A stretch of DNA of 64,000 nucleotides from Nocardia speluncae NBRC 108251 (GTDB lineage Bacteria > Actinomycetota > Actinomycetes > Mycobacteriales > Mycobacteriaceae). Below, piece after piece: positions 42,535 through 50,249 of the stretch. The DNA is taken from NCBI RefSeq assembly GCF_001613245.1, contig NZ_BDBZ01000046.1, positions 1-64,000 of the forward strand, in the 5' to 3' direction. The notes beneath the pieces are model-generated. The model saw only the letters and a list, made by a program, of their open reading frames with translations, did no database searches and was not told where the DNA came from. The stretch's first letter is position 1; every line of letters begins with the position of its first letter. The position numbers and the translations under genes are program-made.

Positions 42535-43020
42535 TCAGGATCGGCACAACTGCGTTTCTCGTGGGGCCTCGGGCGGGCCCAGGGCATGAGGAGGCGCCGT
42601 ATCAGAATTGCCGGAGTACTCGTGCGCATCGAAATCTGCGGTATCGCAGGCATCATCGATATCGGCGCCCCGCCCCACTTCGGTCTCGAATGTATTCTGC
42701 CACCGGGCGATCCTGCCGGGTGACCAGTCGAGTCCGGTCCGTTCGCGCAGCAGTCTCTCGGTGATCCCCGCGACCATCGCGAGTCGAGCATTGTGCCGGG
42801 CTCGGGCCCGGCCGAGGATGTCCGCGGGCATCAAGGGGCGCGCTCTTGTGCGGTAGTGCTCCCACGTTGCTTCGAGCGCATCGGATTCTGCACAGCCCCG
42901 CAGCAGTTCGGTCCAGTAGTATTCGCCGAACCCGTCGGGTGCGGCGTACTGTTCGACTCCGGCCCGGATGCGCAGGATCTCCCGGCAGGTGTAGACGTCG
43001 ACAGTCTTGATCCCGGTCAT
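42535..43020 (-). CDS. Hypothetical protein with phage replisome-loader-like layout
   Basis: 161 residues from ATG 43020, overlapping the CoA-ligase stop (ATGA). VDVYTCREILRIRAGVEQYAAPDGFGEYYWTELLRG is followed by LEATWEHYRTRARPLMPADILGRARA. The W-x2-YR...PLMPADI pattern recalls short actinophage proteins of the G39P/helicase-loader kind, where a helical domain ends in a PADI-type motif. The acidic C-terminus (RGADIDDACDTADFDAHEYSG) is shared with a broken copy at 36457-36600. Why such a protein lies in a catabolic operon is unclear. The family is suggested by eye only. Confidence 0.55.
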   Translation of the reverse strand: MTGIKTVDVYTCREILRIRAGVEQYAAPDGFGEYYWTELLRGCAESDALEATWEHYRTRARPLMPADILGRARARHNARLAMVAGITERLLRERTGLDWSPGRIARWQNTFETEVGRGADIDDACDTADFDAHEYSGNSDTAPPHALGPPEAPRETQLCRS

Positions 43021-44669
43021 GGCGTAGTGACATTCGCCGTGGCGGCCACGGATTCGGTGGCGAGCGTACGTATCTCGCCCTTCGCGATCTTTCCTCCGGA
43101 CGAGCGGGGCAAGTGATCGAGGACCAGCAGATGCTCGGGGAAAAGTTCCTTCGATACGCCACGATCGGCAAGATGCCCGGTGAGCTGGGGGAGTGTGAGC
43201 TCATGACCGGGCCGGAGGTTGACGACCGCGCAGACCCGTTCGCCGAATACCGGGTCCGGTACGGCGACGACACTGGCCAGGTCGACTGCGGGGTGGGTTT
43301 CCACCTCCTGCTCGACCTGGGGTGCGGAAATATTCTTGCCGCCGCGGATGATGATGTCCGATGTACGGCCCACGGGCGTGAGGAAACCGTCTTCGATCGT
43401 GACGATGTCACCCATCAGCAGCCAGCCGTCCGCGGTGTACAACTGCTTGTTGGCGGCCTCGTCCTCGTAGTAACCCGCACAGGTCAGCGGGCCGCGTCCA
43501 CCCGGCCGGCCGGGACCGCCGCCGGCGGTGACATCCGTGCCCGAGTCGTCGAACAATCGCACGTTCATATCGGGAATGAGCCGCCCCGAGGTGTTCAGGC
43601 GGCGGTCGGACGTGTCCGAGACCCGGGTGACGCTGAACGCCCCGCTCTCGTTCGACCCGAAGAACTGGAGAACGGTGGCACCGGTACGGTCCTCGAACTC
43701 CGCCGCCCGGTCCGGTGGGACGGCCTCGCCGCCGGTGAACATCACCCGCAGCGACGACAAGTCGAACCGGTCGGCCACCGGTGAGTTCAGCAACATCCGG
43801 AACTGGGTGCTCACGCAGCACAGGACTGTCACCTTTTCCCGATCGATCATCCGGATCATGGTTTCCGCATCGAACCTGGGCAGGACAACGGTGGGTGCGC
43901 CGAGTATCGCCGGGGCATAGTGCGAGGTCCACAAGCCGAAGCCGAACGGTGCCGGAACAGCGCCGAAGAAGACCTCGTCCGCGCCCAGCTCTCCTGCTTC
44001 GATTGCCAGGCGGCTGAACGCAACCCACCGATTGTCGAACTGTGTCACGCATTTCGGGAGGCCGGTCGTGCCGGATGTCGAGTTGAGCATGGCCAGATCG
44101 TTCGGCCCGATACTGCGTGCTGCGACCTCCGTCCGGCTCGCCCGTCCCGGTTCTACCGGGGCCGGGACAGCTCCCCGGACATCGACGATCCGGTCCACGC
44201 CTCGATTCGACAACGCGACATAGAAATCGAGCGATGCGCCGCGGCCGCGGAGCTGCTGCACCAGCTCCGCCGCCGAGCGGCCGGTGAGCGCATCAATGCT
44301 GACGAGTGCGCGTGCCCCGGTCTTCCCGACGAGGTGCGCGATCTCCTGAGGTCCCGATCGCGCACCGATGCCGACCGCGACGACGCCGGCGCGTGCGGCC
44401 GCGACCAGGGCCGCGTGGACCAGGAACGAATCCGGTAAACGGATGGCGACCCGCGCCCCGGGTGGTATCCCCAATGCCACCAGGGCGCCGGCCAGATCAT
44501 CCGCCACCCGGTCGTATGTGCGCCACGATGTGCGTTCGGCCGGCTGGATGAATGCGGGCAGGCCGGGAGTGGCGGCGGCCTGCGCCCGGACGATTTCGTG
44601 CAGCGGTTCGGTACCCCACCAGCCGGAGTCGACGTACTGTCGTGCAGTCGCGGCATCGATCAGGCTCAT
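43017..44669 (-). CDS. AMP-dependent acyl/aryl-CoA synthetase
   Basis: 550 residues from ATG 44669 behind AGGAGG. ANL-family motifs: STSGTTGLPKCV (phosphate loop), VFFGAVPAPFGFGLWTSHY, FFGSNESGAFSVT (A5), DGWLLMGDIVTIEDGFLTPVGR (A7), GGKNISAPQVEQEVE (A8) and RSSGGKIAKGEIR with the catalytic Lys. It forms a CoA thioester of a carboxylic acid. Its operon also encodes a transporter and an HD-domain oxygenase-like protein, so the acid may be produced by that enzyme or imported. Confidence 0.85.
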   Translation of the reverse strand: MSLIDAATARQYVDSGWWGTEPLHEIVRAQAAATPGLPAFIQPAERTSWRTYDRVADDLAGALVALGIPPGARVAIRLPDSFLVHAALVAAARAGVVAVGIGARSGPQEIAHLVGKTGARALVSIDALTGRSAAELVQQLRGRGASLDFYVALSNRGVDRIVDVRGAVPAPVEPGRASRTEVAARSIGPNDLAMLNSTSGTTGLPKCVTQFDNRWVAFSRLAIEAGELGADEVFFGAVPAPFGFGLWTSHYAPAILGAPTVVLPRFDAETMIRMIDREKVTVLCCVSTQFRMLLNSPVADRFDLSSLRVMFTGGEAVPPDRAAEFEDRTGATVLQFFGSNESGAFSVTRVSDTSDRRLNTSGRLIPDMNVRLFDDSGTDVTAGGGPGRPGGRGPLTCAGYYEDEAANKQLYTADGWLLMGDIVTIEDGFLTPVGRTSDIIIRGGKNISAPQVEQEVETHPAVDLASVVAVPDPVFGERVCAVVNLRPGHELTLPQLTGHLADRGVSKELFPEHLLVLDHLPRSSGGKIAKGEIRTLATESVAATANVTTP

Positions 44670-44747
44670 GTAACTACTCCTCCTGTACGGGGCGGGATGT
44701 GTCGCCGTGGCACCTGGTGAATCCCCGTACGGGGAATCCGGACCCGT

Positions 44748-45350
44748 CTAGGTCTCGCGTGACCATGCCAGGTCCTGGTCGCCCCAGGAGCGTGCCGGGC
44801 GCGCGAAGACTTCCTCGAGCAGCGGCATGAAGAATTCGAGGGGCTCGGTGTTGTAGTCCGGGTCGAACGACTCCTGGTCCCAGGCGGCGCAGAAGTGTGC
44901 GCACGAATCGAAGTACGGTGAGTCCCGGTATCGTTCACGGCTGTCGGTCGGCATGCCCAGCTTCTCCCCGTAGTGGTAGGTCTGGAAAACGCCGTGGTGC
45001 TTGACGATCCACACGGCTTCGTCGTCGAGTACCGGCCGCAGGATCGCGGCGGCGACTTCGCTGTGGTTGTCGGGGCACAGATCGTCACCGATATCGTGCA
45101 GAAGGGCAGCTACCACGAGATCGGTCCGAGCGCCCTCTCGATGCGCGCGGGTCGCGGACTGCAAAGAATGTTCGTAGCGGTCGACGCGGTAGCCGAAGGT
45201 GTGGCCCTTCATCGATTCCAGCAGCCGCAGGACTGTGCCGAGCCAGTGGTCACGTCGGTGTCGGGTGGCCTCGGACTTGATCAGCTCCATCTCCGGGACT
45301 GTCGCGTCGTCCATCCGGGTGAAATCGACGGTGCGTGTTTCTTCGGGCAT
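44748..45350 (-). CDS. HD-domain protein of the PhnZ/MIOX-like type, possible diiron oxygenase
   Basis: 200 residues from ATG 45350 with AAGGAG 7 bp upstream. The HD core is RYEHSLQSATRAHREG (His61), VAALLHDIGDDL (His85-Asp86), PDNHSEVAAAIL (His96) and VKHHGVFQTYHYGEKLG (His118/119), then a late Asp (158 or 163) before LEFFMPLLEEVF. This layout matches the HD oxygenases represented by PhnZ and myo-inositol oxygenase, which cleave C-C or C-P bonds of hydroxylated substrates with a mixed-valent diiron centre. HD phosphohydrolases are the alternative. The metal-ligand set is inferred from spacing. Confidence 0.7.
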   Translation of the reverse strand: MPEETRTVDFTRMDDATVPEMELIKSEATRHRRDHWLGTVLRLLESMKGHTFGYRVDRYEHSLQSATRAHREGARTDLVVAALLHDIGDDLCPDNHSEVAAAILRPVLDDEAVWIVKHHGVFQTYHYGEKLGMPTDSRERYRDSPYFDSCAHFCAAWDQESFDPDYNTEPLEFFMPLLEEVFARPARSWGDQDLAWSRET

Positions 45351-45406
45351 GCCAACTCCTTGGGTTCTGTGATATTTCGGCTGTGACGGTGATCGGTGGC
45401 GGGAGG

Positions 45407-46792
45407 TCATGGCACGTGTGTGGCGTTACCGGGCGTGATTGCGGGTTCTTCTACGAGGGCGATTCCCTTGGTCTCCTGGGTGAAGTAGGCGGCGATTGCT
45501 ACGGCCAGTGCGAGCACGATGACGTACCAGGTGAATATGTCGGGCGTACCGCGCGAGGTCAGCCACGAATTGAGGTAGGGCGCGGTGCCGCCGAAGATCG
45601 CGGCCGCGAGGGAGACGGCGATACCGGTGCCCGCTGCGCGCGATTTGGTCGAGAACAGTTCGGCGAACCAGGCGACCTGGGTACTGGCGGCCAGGGCCTG
45701 GACGATGAGCGCCAGAGCGATCGCCAGGGTCAGTGTCGCGGCCGAGGAGTCGAGCATGCCCGACAAGGGGAAGGCCAGGATCGCGACCCCCAGTCCCCAC
45801 CCGATGTTGTTCCAGCGGCGTCCGAACCGATCGGCGAGCAGTGCTGCGAGCGGTAGGGCGGCGATGAAGACGAGGTTGGCGACGACGCCGGCCCACATGG
45901 CGAGCTTATCGTTCACGTCATGGAAGCTGATGGCGTATGCCGGGGCGCTCACCGACCAGGTGTAGGAGAAGACCGAGGTGCCGCCGACCAGCATGACGAC
46001 TCGCAGGATCGAACCGCGCTGGGCCCAGATGTCCTGGATCGCCGTCCATGCCGATGCCAAGGGGGCAGGGTCTGTGGTTTCGGGCGTCTGTTCGGTGAAT
46101 GCCGCCGATTCACTCAGCCCACGGCGCAGGTAGAGCGCGAAGAAGCCGAGGACACCGCCGATCAGGAACGGTATGCGCCAACCCCAGTCGGCCATCGCGG
46201 AGGCGTCGATCCAGGTGCGCATAACGGCGCCGAGAAGTGTGGCGAGCACCGTTCCGGCGACAGTGGACATGATGACTGTGCTGCCCCACAGCGCGCGGTT
46301 GTCCGGGCGCGCTACTTCGGCGATGTAGGTGTATGAGCCACCCTGCTCACCGCCGTGCGCCACGCCTTGCACACATCGCACGAGCAGCAGCCACAGCGAC
46401 GCCAACGCACCGATCTGTTCGTAGGTGGGCGCGACCGCGATCAGGACACTCGAGATGGCGACGAGCGTCATGGTCAGGACCATGACGAACTTCCGCCCCC
46501 GGCGGTCGGCGACCAGGCCGAACAGCAGGCCGCCGATCGGGCGCATGACGAACCCGACGGCGAAGACAGCCATCGTCGAGAGGAGGTTCGATACGGGGTC
46601 GGCCGAGTGGAAGAACTGGTTGGAGAAGTAGATCGCGAAGATCGCGAAGATCGTCCAGTCGAACCACTCCAAGGCGTTGCCCATGTTGACGGCCAGAATC
46701 ATCCGGGCCTTGGCCCGGACCGTGCCCGGTGCGGCCGAGCCCCCCGTTCCGGGGCTCTGCGGAGTGTCGTTGCGGGGTGGTGACGAGGTCAT
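45407..46792 (-). CDS. MFS transporter, metabolite:H+ symporter (MHS) type
   Basis: 461 residues from ATG 46792 with AAGGAG 7 bp upstream; an upstream in-frame start is less well placed. The start MGNALEWFDWTIFAIFAIYFSNQFF, GGLLFGLVADRRGRKFVMVLTM (motif A), VQGVAHGGEQGGSYTYIAEVA and the final FTQETKG are typical of MHS importers such as proline/betaine, shikimate or dicarboxylate symporters. Twelve membrane segments can be counted. It should bring an organic acid or zwitterion into the cell for this operon. First gene of the leftward unit. Confidence 0.85.
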   Translation of the reverse strand: MTSSPPRNDTPQSPGTGGSAAPGTVRAKARMILAVNMGNALEWFDWTIFAIFAIYFSNQFFHSADPVSNLLSTMAVFAVGFVMRPIGGLLFGLVADRRGRKFVMVLTMTLVAISSVLIAVAPTYEQIGALASLWLLLVRCVQGVAHGGEQGGSYTYIAEVARPDNRALWGSTVIMSTVAGTVLATLLGAVMRTWIDASAMADWGWRIPFLIGGVLGFFALYLRRGLSESAAFTEQTPETTDPAPLASAWTAIQDIWAQRGSILRVVMLVGGTSVFSYTWSVSAPAYAISFHDVNDKLAMWAGVVANLVFIAALPLAALLADRFGRRWNNIGWGLGVAILAFPLSGMLDSSAATLTLAIALALIVQALAASTQVAWFAELFSTKSRAAGTGIAVSLAAAIFGGTAPYLNSWLTSRGTPDIFTWYVIVLALAVAIAAYFTQETKGIALVEEPAITPGNATHVP

Positions 46793-47105
46793 TCGCGTTC
46801 TCCTTGGGGCGACAGCGTCGATGGGTGAGTAGGTGACGCGCATCGGGCCGGCTGCCGGTGCTGATTCTCTATTCGGCTGGCGTGCAACGGTTTCGGCTCA
46901 TGGGCTATGAGGCACCGTTCGACGCGAGGTGAGGAGAGGGATCACACACGTATATGGCGTGAATCACAATGTAAGCCGACCGGCCGGGGAAGTCAATCAA
47001 TCGTTTGAGTGGCTTTCCTGAAAGGGCTTACATCACTATCTTTTGTAAGATAGAGTTCGGGTTCCTTGCAGCTCTGTGATCCCGATCTCAATGTGTGGAG
47101 GCATC
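46793..47105. promoter_or_regulatory. Divergent control region with several inverted repeats
   Basis: Three candidate sites lie between the MHS transporter and aldolase genes. ATGTAAGCC (46969-46977) and its complement GGCTTACAT (47025-47033) form a spaced inverted repeat. GTCAATCAATCGTTTGA (46992-47008) matches the site at 36961-36977. TATCTT-TTGT-AAGATA (47037-47052) is a perfect 6-bp palindrome around a possible -10 box TAAGAT. More than one regulator (TetR paralogues, GntR) may act here. Confidence 0.5.
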
Positions 47106-47897
47106 GTGACCATGTACGACGAACCGGCCGTCGCTGAAGGGGAGACCGACCCCATGGGCGGATGGAAGCCGCGAGCCACACCACCGATCGGGGTCGACCT
47201 CACGAACGAGCAGGCACTCGCCTGTGCTTTCCGGACGCTGGCGCACGGCGGATTCAGCGAGAATATGGCCGGTCACATCACCTGGGCGGATCGTGGCGAC
47301 GGCAGTCTTCTCATCAACCCGTGGGGACTGTGGTGGGAGGAGGTCTCGGCCTCCGACGTATGCCGCGTCGATGCCGACGGTGTGGTGATCGAGGGGAAAT
47401 GGGATGTGACACCCGCGTACCACATCCACACCGAACTGCACCGGCGGCGGCCGGACGCCCGCGTGGTCGTCCACAACCACCCGTATTACGTGACCTTGCT
47501 CGCCGCCGTGGGTGTACTGCCGATGATCGCCCACCAGACCGGCAGTCTGTACGACGGCGACCTGTCCCTGGTCAGCGAATACGATGGCGAGGTCGGTGAT
47601 GCCGAACTCGGAAGGGATCTCGCCGAGCGTATCGGTGAGTGCAACAACGTGATACTCGCCAGCCACGGCATCATCACCACCGCCGGCACCATCGAACTCG
47701 CGGTCTACCGCGCGGCCTCGATCGACCGGTTCTGCCGGCTCGCCTACGACATCCTGCTACTCGGCAAGGATCCGTTGCCGATCGAGAAGAGTATCCGCGT
47801 CGCAATGCAGAAAGCGCTCGTCGAGCGTGCCGCCGGCGTCTACTGGGCCGGTGCGGTGCGCAAACTGCTCCGGACCGATCCCGACGTTCTCCACTGA
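47106..47897 (+). CDS. Class II aldolase/adducin-family protein
   Basis: 263 residues from GTG 47106; ATG 47112 is equally possible, and GGAGG lies at 47097-47101. Metal-binding sequences are visible: GHITWADRG, HIHTELHRRRPDARVVVHNHPYYV (paired His) and ILASHGIITT (third His). The family includes fuculose-phosphate aldolases and decarboxylases that use zinc. In catabolic clusters it may cleave or decarboxylate a hydroxy-keto acid. It opens a two-gene unit with an amidohydrolase. Confidence 0.82.
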   Translation: MTMYDEPAVAEGETDPMGGWKPRATPPIGVDLTNEQALACAFRTLAHGGFSENMAGHITWADRGDGSLLINPWGLWWEEVSASDVCRVDADGVVIEGKWDVTPAYHIHTELHRRRPDARVVVHNHPYYVTLLAAVGVLPMIAHQTGSLYDGDLSLVSEYDGEVGDAELGRDLAERIGECNNVILASHGIITTAGTIELAVYRAASIDRFCRLAYDILLLGKDPLPIEKSIRVAMQKALVERAAGVYWAGAVRKLLRTDPDVLH

Positions 47898-47979
47898 AAC
47901 CCACCCACCTCGACCCGTTCCGGCTACGTGTCCCGCGCAGCCGGGTTTGCCGAACCCCGAACCTCCAAGGATTTCCACG

Positions 47980-49230
47980 ATGGCTGATCTCGACGAATTG
48001 ATGCACAACACCGACTTCACCCAGAACGTGAAGGGGAAAGTAACTTTCCTTCCCGAGCCGGAGAAAGCACACCGGCCCTTCCCGTTCATTTCGGTCGACG
48101 ACCACATTGTCGAGCCGAAGGACACATTCGAGGGGCGCCTGCCCGCGAAATTCGCCGAGCGGGCACCGCGGGTCATCAACCGGGATGGCGCCGACCTGTG
48201 GGTATACGACGGCAAGGAGATCCCGAACGTCGGTTTCAACGCGGTGGTCGGGCGCCCGGTCGACGAGTGGGGATTCGACCCCCAGCGTTTCGAGGATATG
48301 CGTCGTGGATCCTGGGATATTCACCACCGAATCAAGGATATGAACCTATCGGGTGTGTATGCGTCCCTGAATTTTCCGTCGTTCCTTCCGGGCTTCGCGG
48401 GCCAGCGACTACAGCTGAGCACCGACGATCCAGAACTGGCCCTGGCTGCGACGCGCGCCTACAACGACTGGCATCTCGAGGAGTGGGCGGGGCCTTACCC
48501 CGATCGCATAATCCCATGTCAGATCCCGTATTTCCTCGATCCGGAGGTCGGAGCGCAGGAGATCTACCGTAACGCGGAGCGCGGGTTCAAGGCCGTGACC
48601 TTCTCGGAGGGGCCACACGCCCTGGGGCTGCCATCTGTGCACTCCGGACACTGGGATCCGATCATGCGTGCGTGTGAGGAGACCGAAACCGTGATCAATC
48701 TGCACATCGGTTCGTCGAGTACATCGCCGAGCACCTCGGCGGATGCACCCCCGGATGTATCCGGGACGTTGTTCTTCGGCTACGCGATGTTCGCCACGGT
48801 GGACTGGCTTTTCTCGAGGATCCCGGTGCGCTTCCCGAACATCAGGATCGTGATGTCGGAGGGCGGAATCGGCTGGGTCCCCGCGCTTCTCGACCGGCTC
48901 GACCATATGACCACATACTCGTCCATGTACGGCACGTGGGACGGCATCGATATCTCACCGGCGGATGTGCTGAAACGGAACTTCTGGTTCTGTGCCGTGG
49001 AGGATCCCAGCACGATGGTGCTGCGCGAACGGATCGGTATCGACCACATCCTGCTCGAAGAGGACTACCCGCACAGCGACAGTCTGTGGCCACGGACGAT
49101 GGAGGTCGTCAACGAGTCCATGAAGGGCCTTTCGGCCGGCGAACTGCGCAAAATCACGTGGGAGAATGCCTCGGTGCTCTACCGGCATCCGGTGCCGCAG
49201 AGCGTGATCGACGACCCGAACAGCTTCTGA
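47980..49230 (+). CDS. Amidohydrolase-2 family protein
   Basis: 416 residues from ATG 47980. FPFISVDDHIVEPKDTFEGRLP is the usual actinobacterial start of these PF04909 proteins, with a DxH-type metal motif. INLHIGSSS, then IRIVMSEGGIGWVPALLDRLDHM and a late HILLEEDYPHSDSLWP (Asp) follow. Members act as metal-dependent hydrolases or decarboxylases; ring-cleavage or nitro-aromatic pathways are known contexts. It lies 82 bp after the aldolase gene and ends at a strong terminator shared with the GntR gene. Confidence 0.82.
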   Translation: MADLDELMHNTDFTQNVKGKVTFLPEPEKAHRPFPFISVDDHIVEPKDTFEGRLPAKFAERAPRVINRDGADLWVYDGKEIPNVGFNAVVGRPVDEWGFDPQRFEDMRRGSWDIHHRIKDMNLSGVYASLNFPSFLPGFAGQRLQLSTDDPELALAATRAYNDWHLEEWAGPYPDRIIPCQIPYFLDPEVGAQEIYRNAERGFKAVTFSEGPHALGLPSVHSGHWDPIMRACEETETVINLHIGSSSTSPSTSADAPPDVSGTLFFGYAMFATVDWLFSRIPVRFPNIRIVMSEGGIGWVPALLDRLDHMTTYSSMYGTWDGIDISPADVLKRNFWFCAVEDPSTMVLRERIGIDHILLEEDYPHSDSLWPRTMEVVNESMKGLSAGELRKITWENASVLYRHPVPQSVIDDPNSF

Positions 49231-49241
49231 GAGCGCCCGCG

Positions 49242-49269
49242 CCGGGCCCGGATACTCGAACGGGCCCGG
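49242..49269. terminator. Bidirectional terminator hairpin
   Basis: CCGGGCCCG and CGGGCCCGG form a perfect 9-bp stem over a 10-nt loop, filling the gap between the amidohydrolase stop and the stop codon of the opposing GntR gene. Confidence 0.7.
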
Positions 49270-50097
49270 TCAGCCGAAGAAGAGGCGATCACGGGCGACC
49301 GCCGGATCGAGCGGAACACGGGCGCGCTGCGGGTCGTGCGGATATGTCTGCACGTCCCGCAGGTGGCGAGCCGCGATCACCCGCGCCGATGCGGCGTCAC
49401 CATCTTCGATGCACTGCAGGATCTGTCCGTGTACGGCCAGCGCCTGCGCTCGTTCGGTGAGCGGAATAGTTGCGGGATCGGCTCGTTCACTGGCCCAATC
49501 CGTGACGTGACTCGACCACAGGGCTTCGAGGGCGCCCGCCAGCACGATCAGCGACCGGTTGCCACACAGCTGGACGACGGATTCGTGGAATCGCCGCGAC
49601 AGTGCGGTAGCGGCCACGAGATCGTCGAGCTCGCGCAGCGACTTTTCGTGCAGTTCACGCAGCACGGGTACGACCGTCTCGGCGCGGTCGTCGCGTTCGG
49701 CGCACAAGGCCGCGCACATCGGTTCGACCTCATGGAGCGCGCGACCCACGTCGGTGATATCGGTGTCGGACATCGCCAGCACCATCGACAGGCTGTAGGC
49801 CACATTGCCGGGAGTGGGGCGGTGCACCACCGCTCCACCACGGTTACCGCGACGGACGCGCAGTAGCCCCTCGGCCTCGAGGATCCGCATCGCCTCACGC
49901 AGCGACTGGACGTTGACCGGGTACTGGTCGCGCATTTCGGCTTCCTTCGGCAGTACGTCGCCCTCGGCGAGATCGCCTCGAAGGATTCGCTGCCGGATCT
50001 GGTCCGCCACCATCTCGGCCAACCGCCGCCACCGGAGATTGCCCGGGTCGGGAACCGGGGACTTGCGGTCGTGTCCCGGTGGGGGCACCGCCGTCAC
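49270..50097 (-). CDS. GntR-family regulator, FCD (FadR-like) subgroup
   Basis: 275 residues if GTG 50097 is used; GTG 50088 is near GGAAGG at better spacing, and GTG 50127 is also in frame but lies in the operator. The winged helix reads LAEMVADQIRQRILRGDLAEGDVLPKEAEMRDQ, then QSLREAMRILEAEGLLRVRRG. The C-terminal FCD domain has LHEVEPMCAALCAE and SRRFHESVVQLCGNRSL, with His residues likely to bind metal or a carboxylate ligand. It probably controls the aldolase-amidohydrolase unit and itself. Confidence 0.85.
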   Translation of the reverse strand: MTAVPPPGHDRKSPVPDPGNLRWRRLAEMVADQIRQRILRGDLAEGDVLPKEAEMRDQYPVNVQSLREAMRILEAEGLLRVRRGNRGGAVVHRPTPGNVAYSLSMVLAMSDTDITDVGRALHEVEPMCAALCAERDDRAETVVPVLRELHEKSLRELDDLVAATALSRRFHESVVQLCGNRSLIVLAGALEALWSSHVTDWASERADPATIPLTERAQALAVHGQILQCIEDGDAASARVIAARHLRDVQTYPHDPQRARVPLDPAVARDRLFFG

Positions 50098-50124
50098 ATC
50101 CTTCCGATCTGGATCGTCGATTCG

Positions 50125-50146
50125 CACTAAATTACCAAACTTAGTG
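50125..50146. promoter_or_regulatory. Probable autoregulatory GntR operator
   Basis: CACTAA-N10-TTAGTG, a perfect 6-bp inverted repeat with AT-rich centre, directly upstream of the GntR gene. An in-frame GTG lies inside it, so a start there would place operator and start codon together. Confidence 0.5.
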
Positions 50147-50249
50147 AAGTTCGAATCCGCCGCGGCTCTGCCCGTGCGGCACAGTTGCGGCTGTTCACGC
50201 TCGCCGCCCCCCGCCGGATGCTGCCGCGGCTCCGAGGTACACGATCTGC

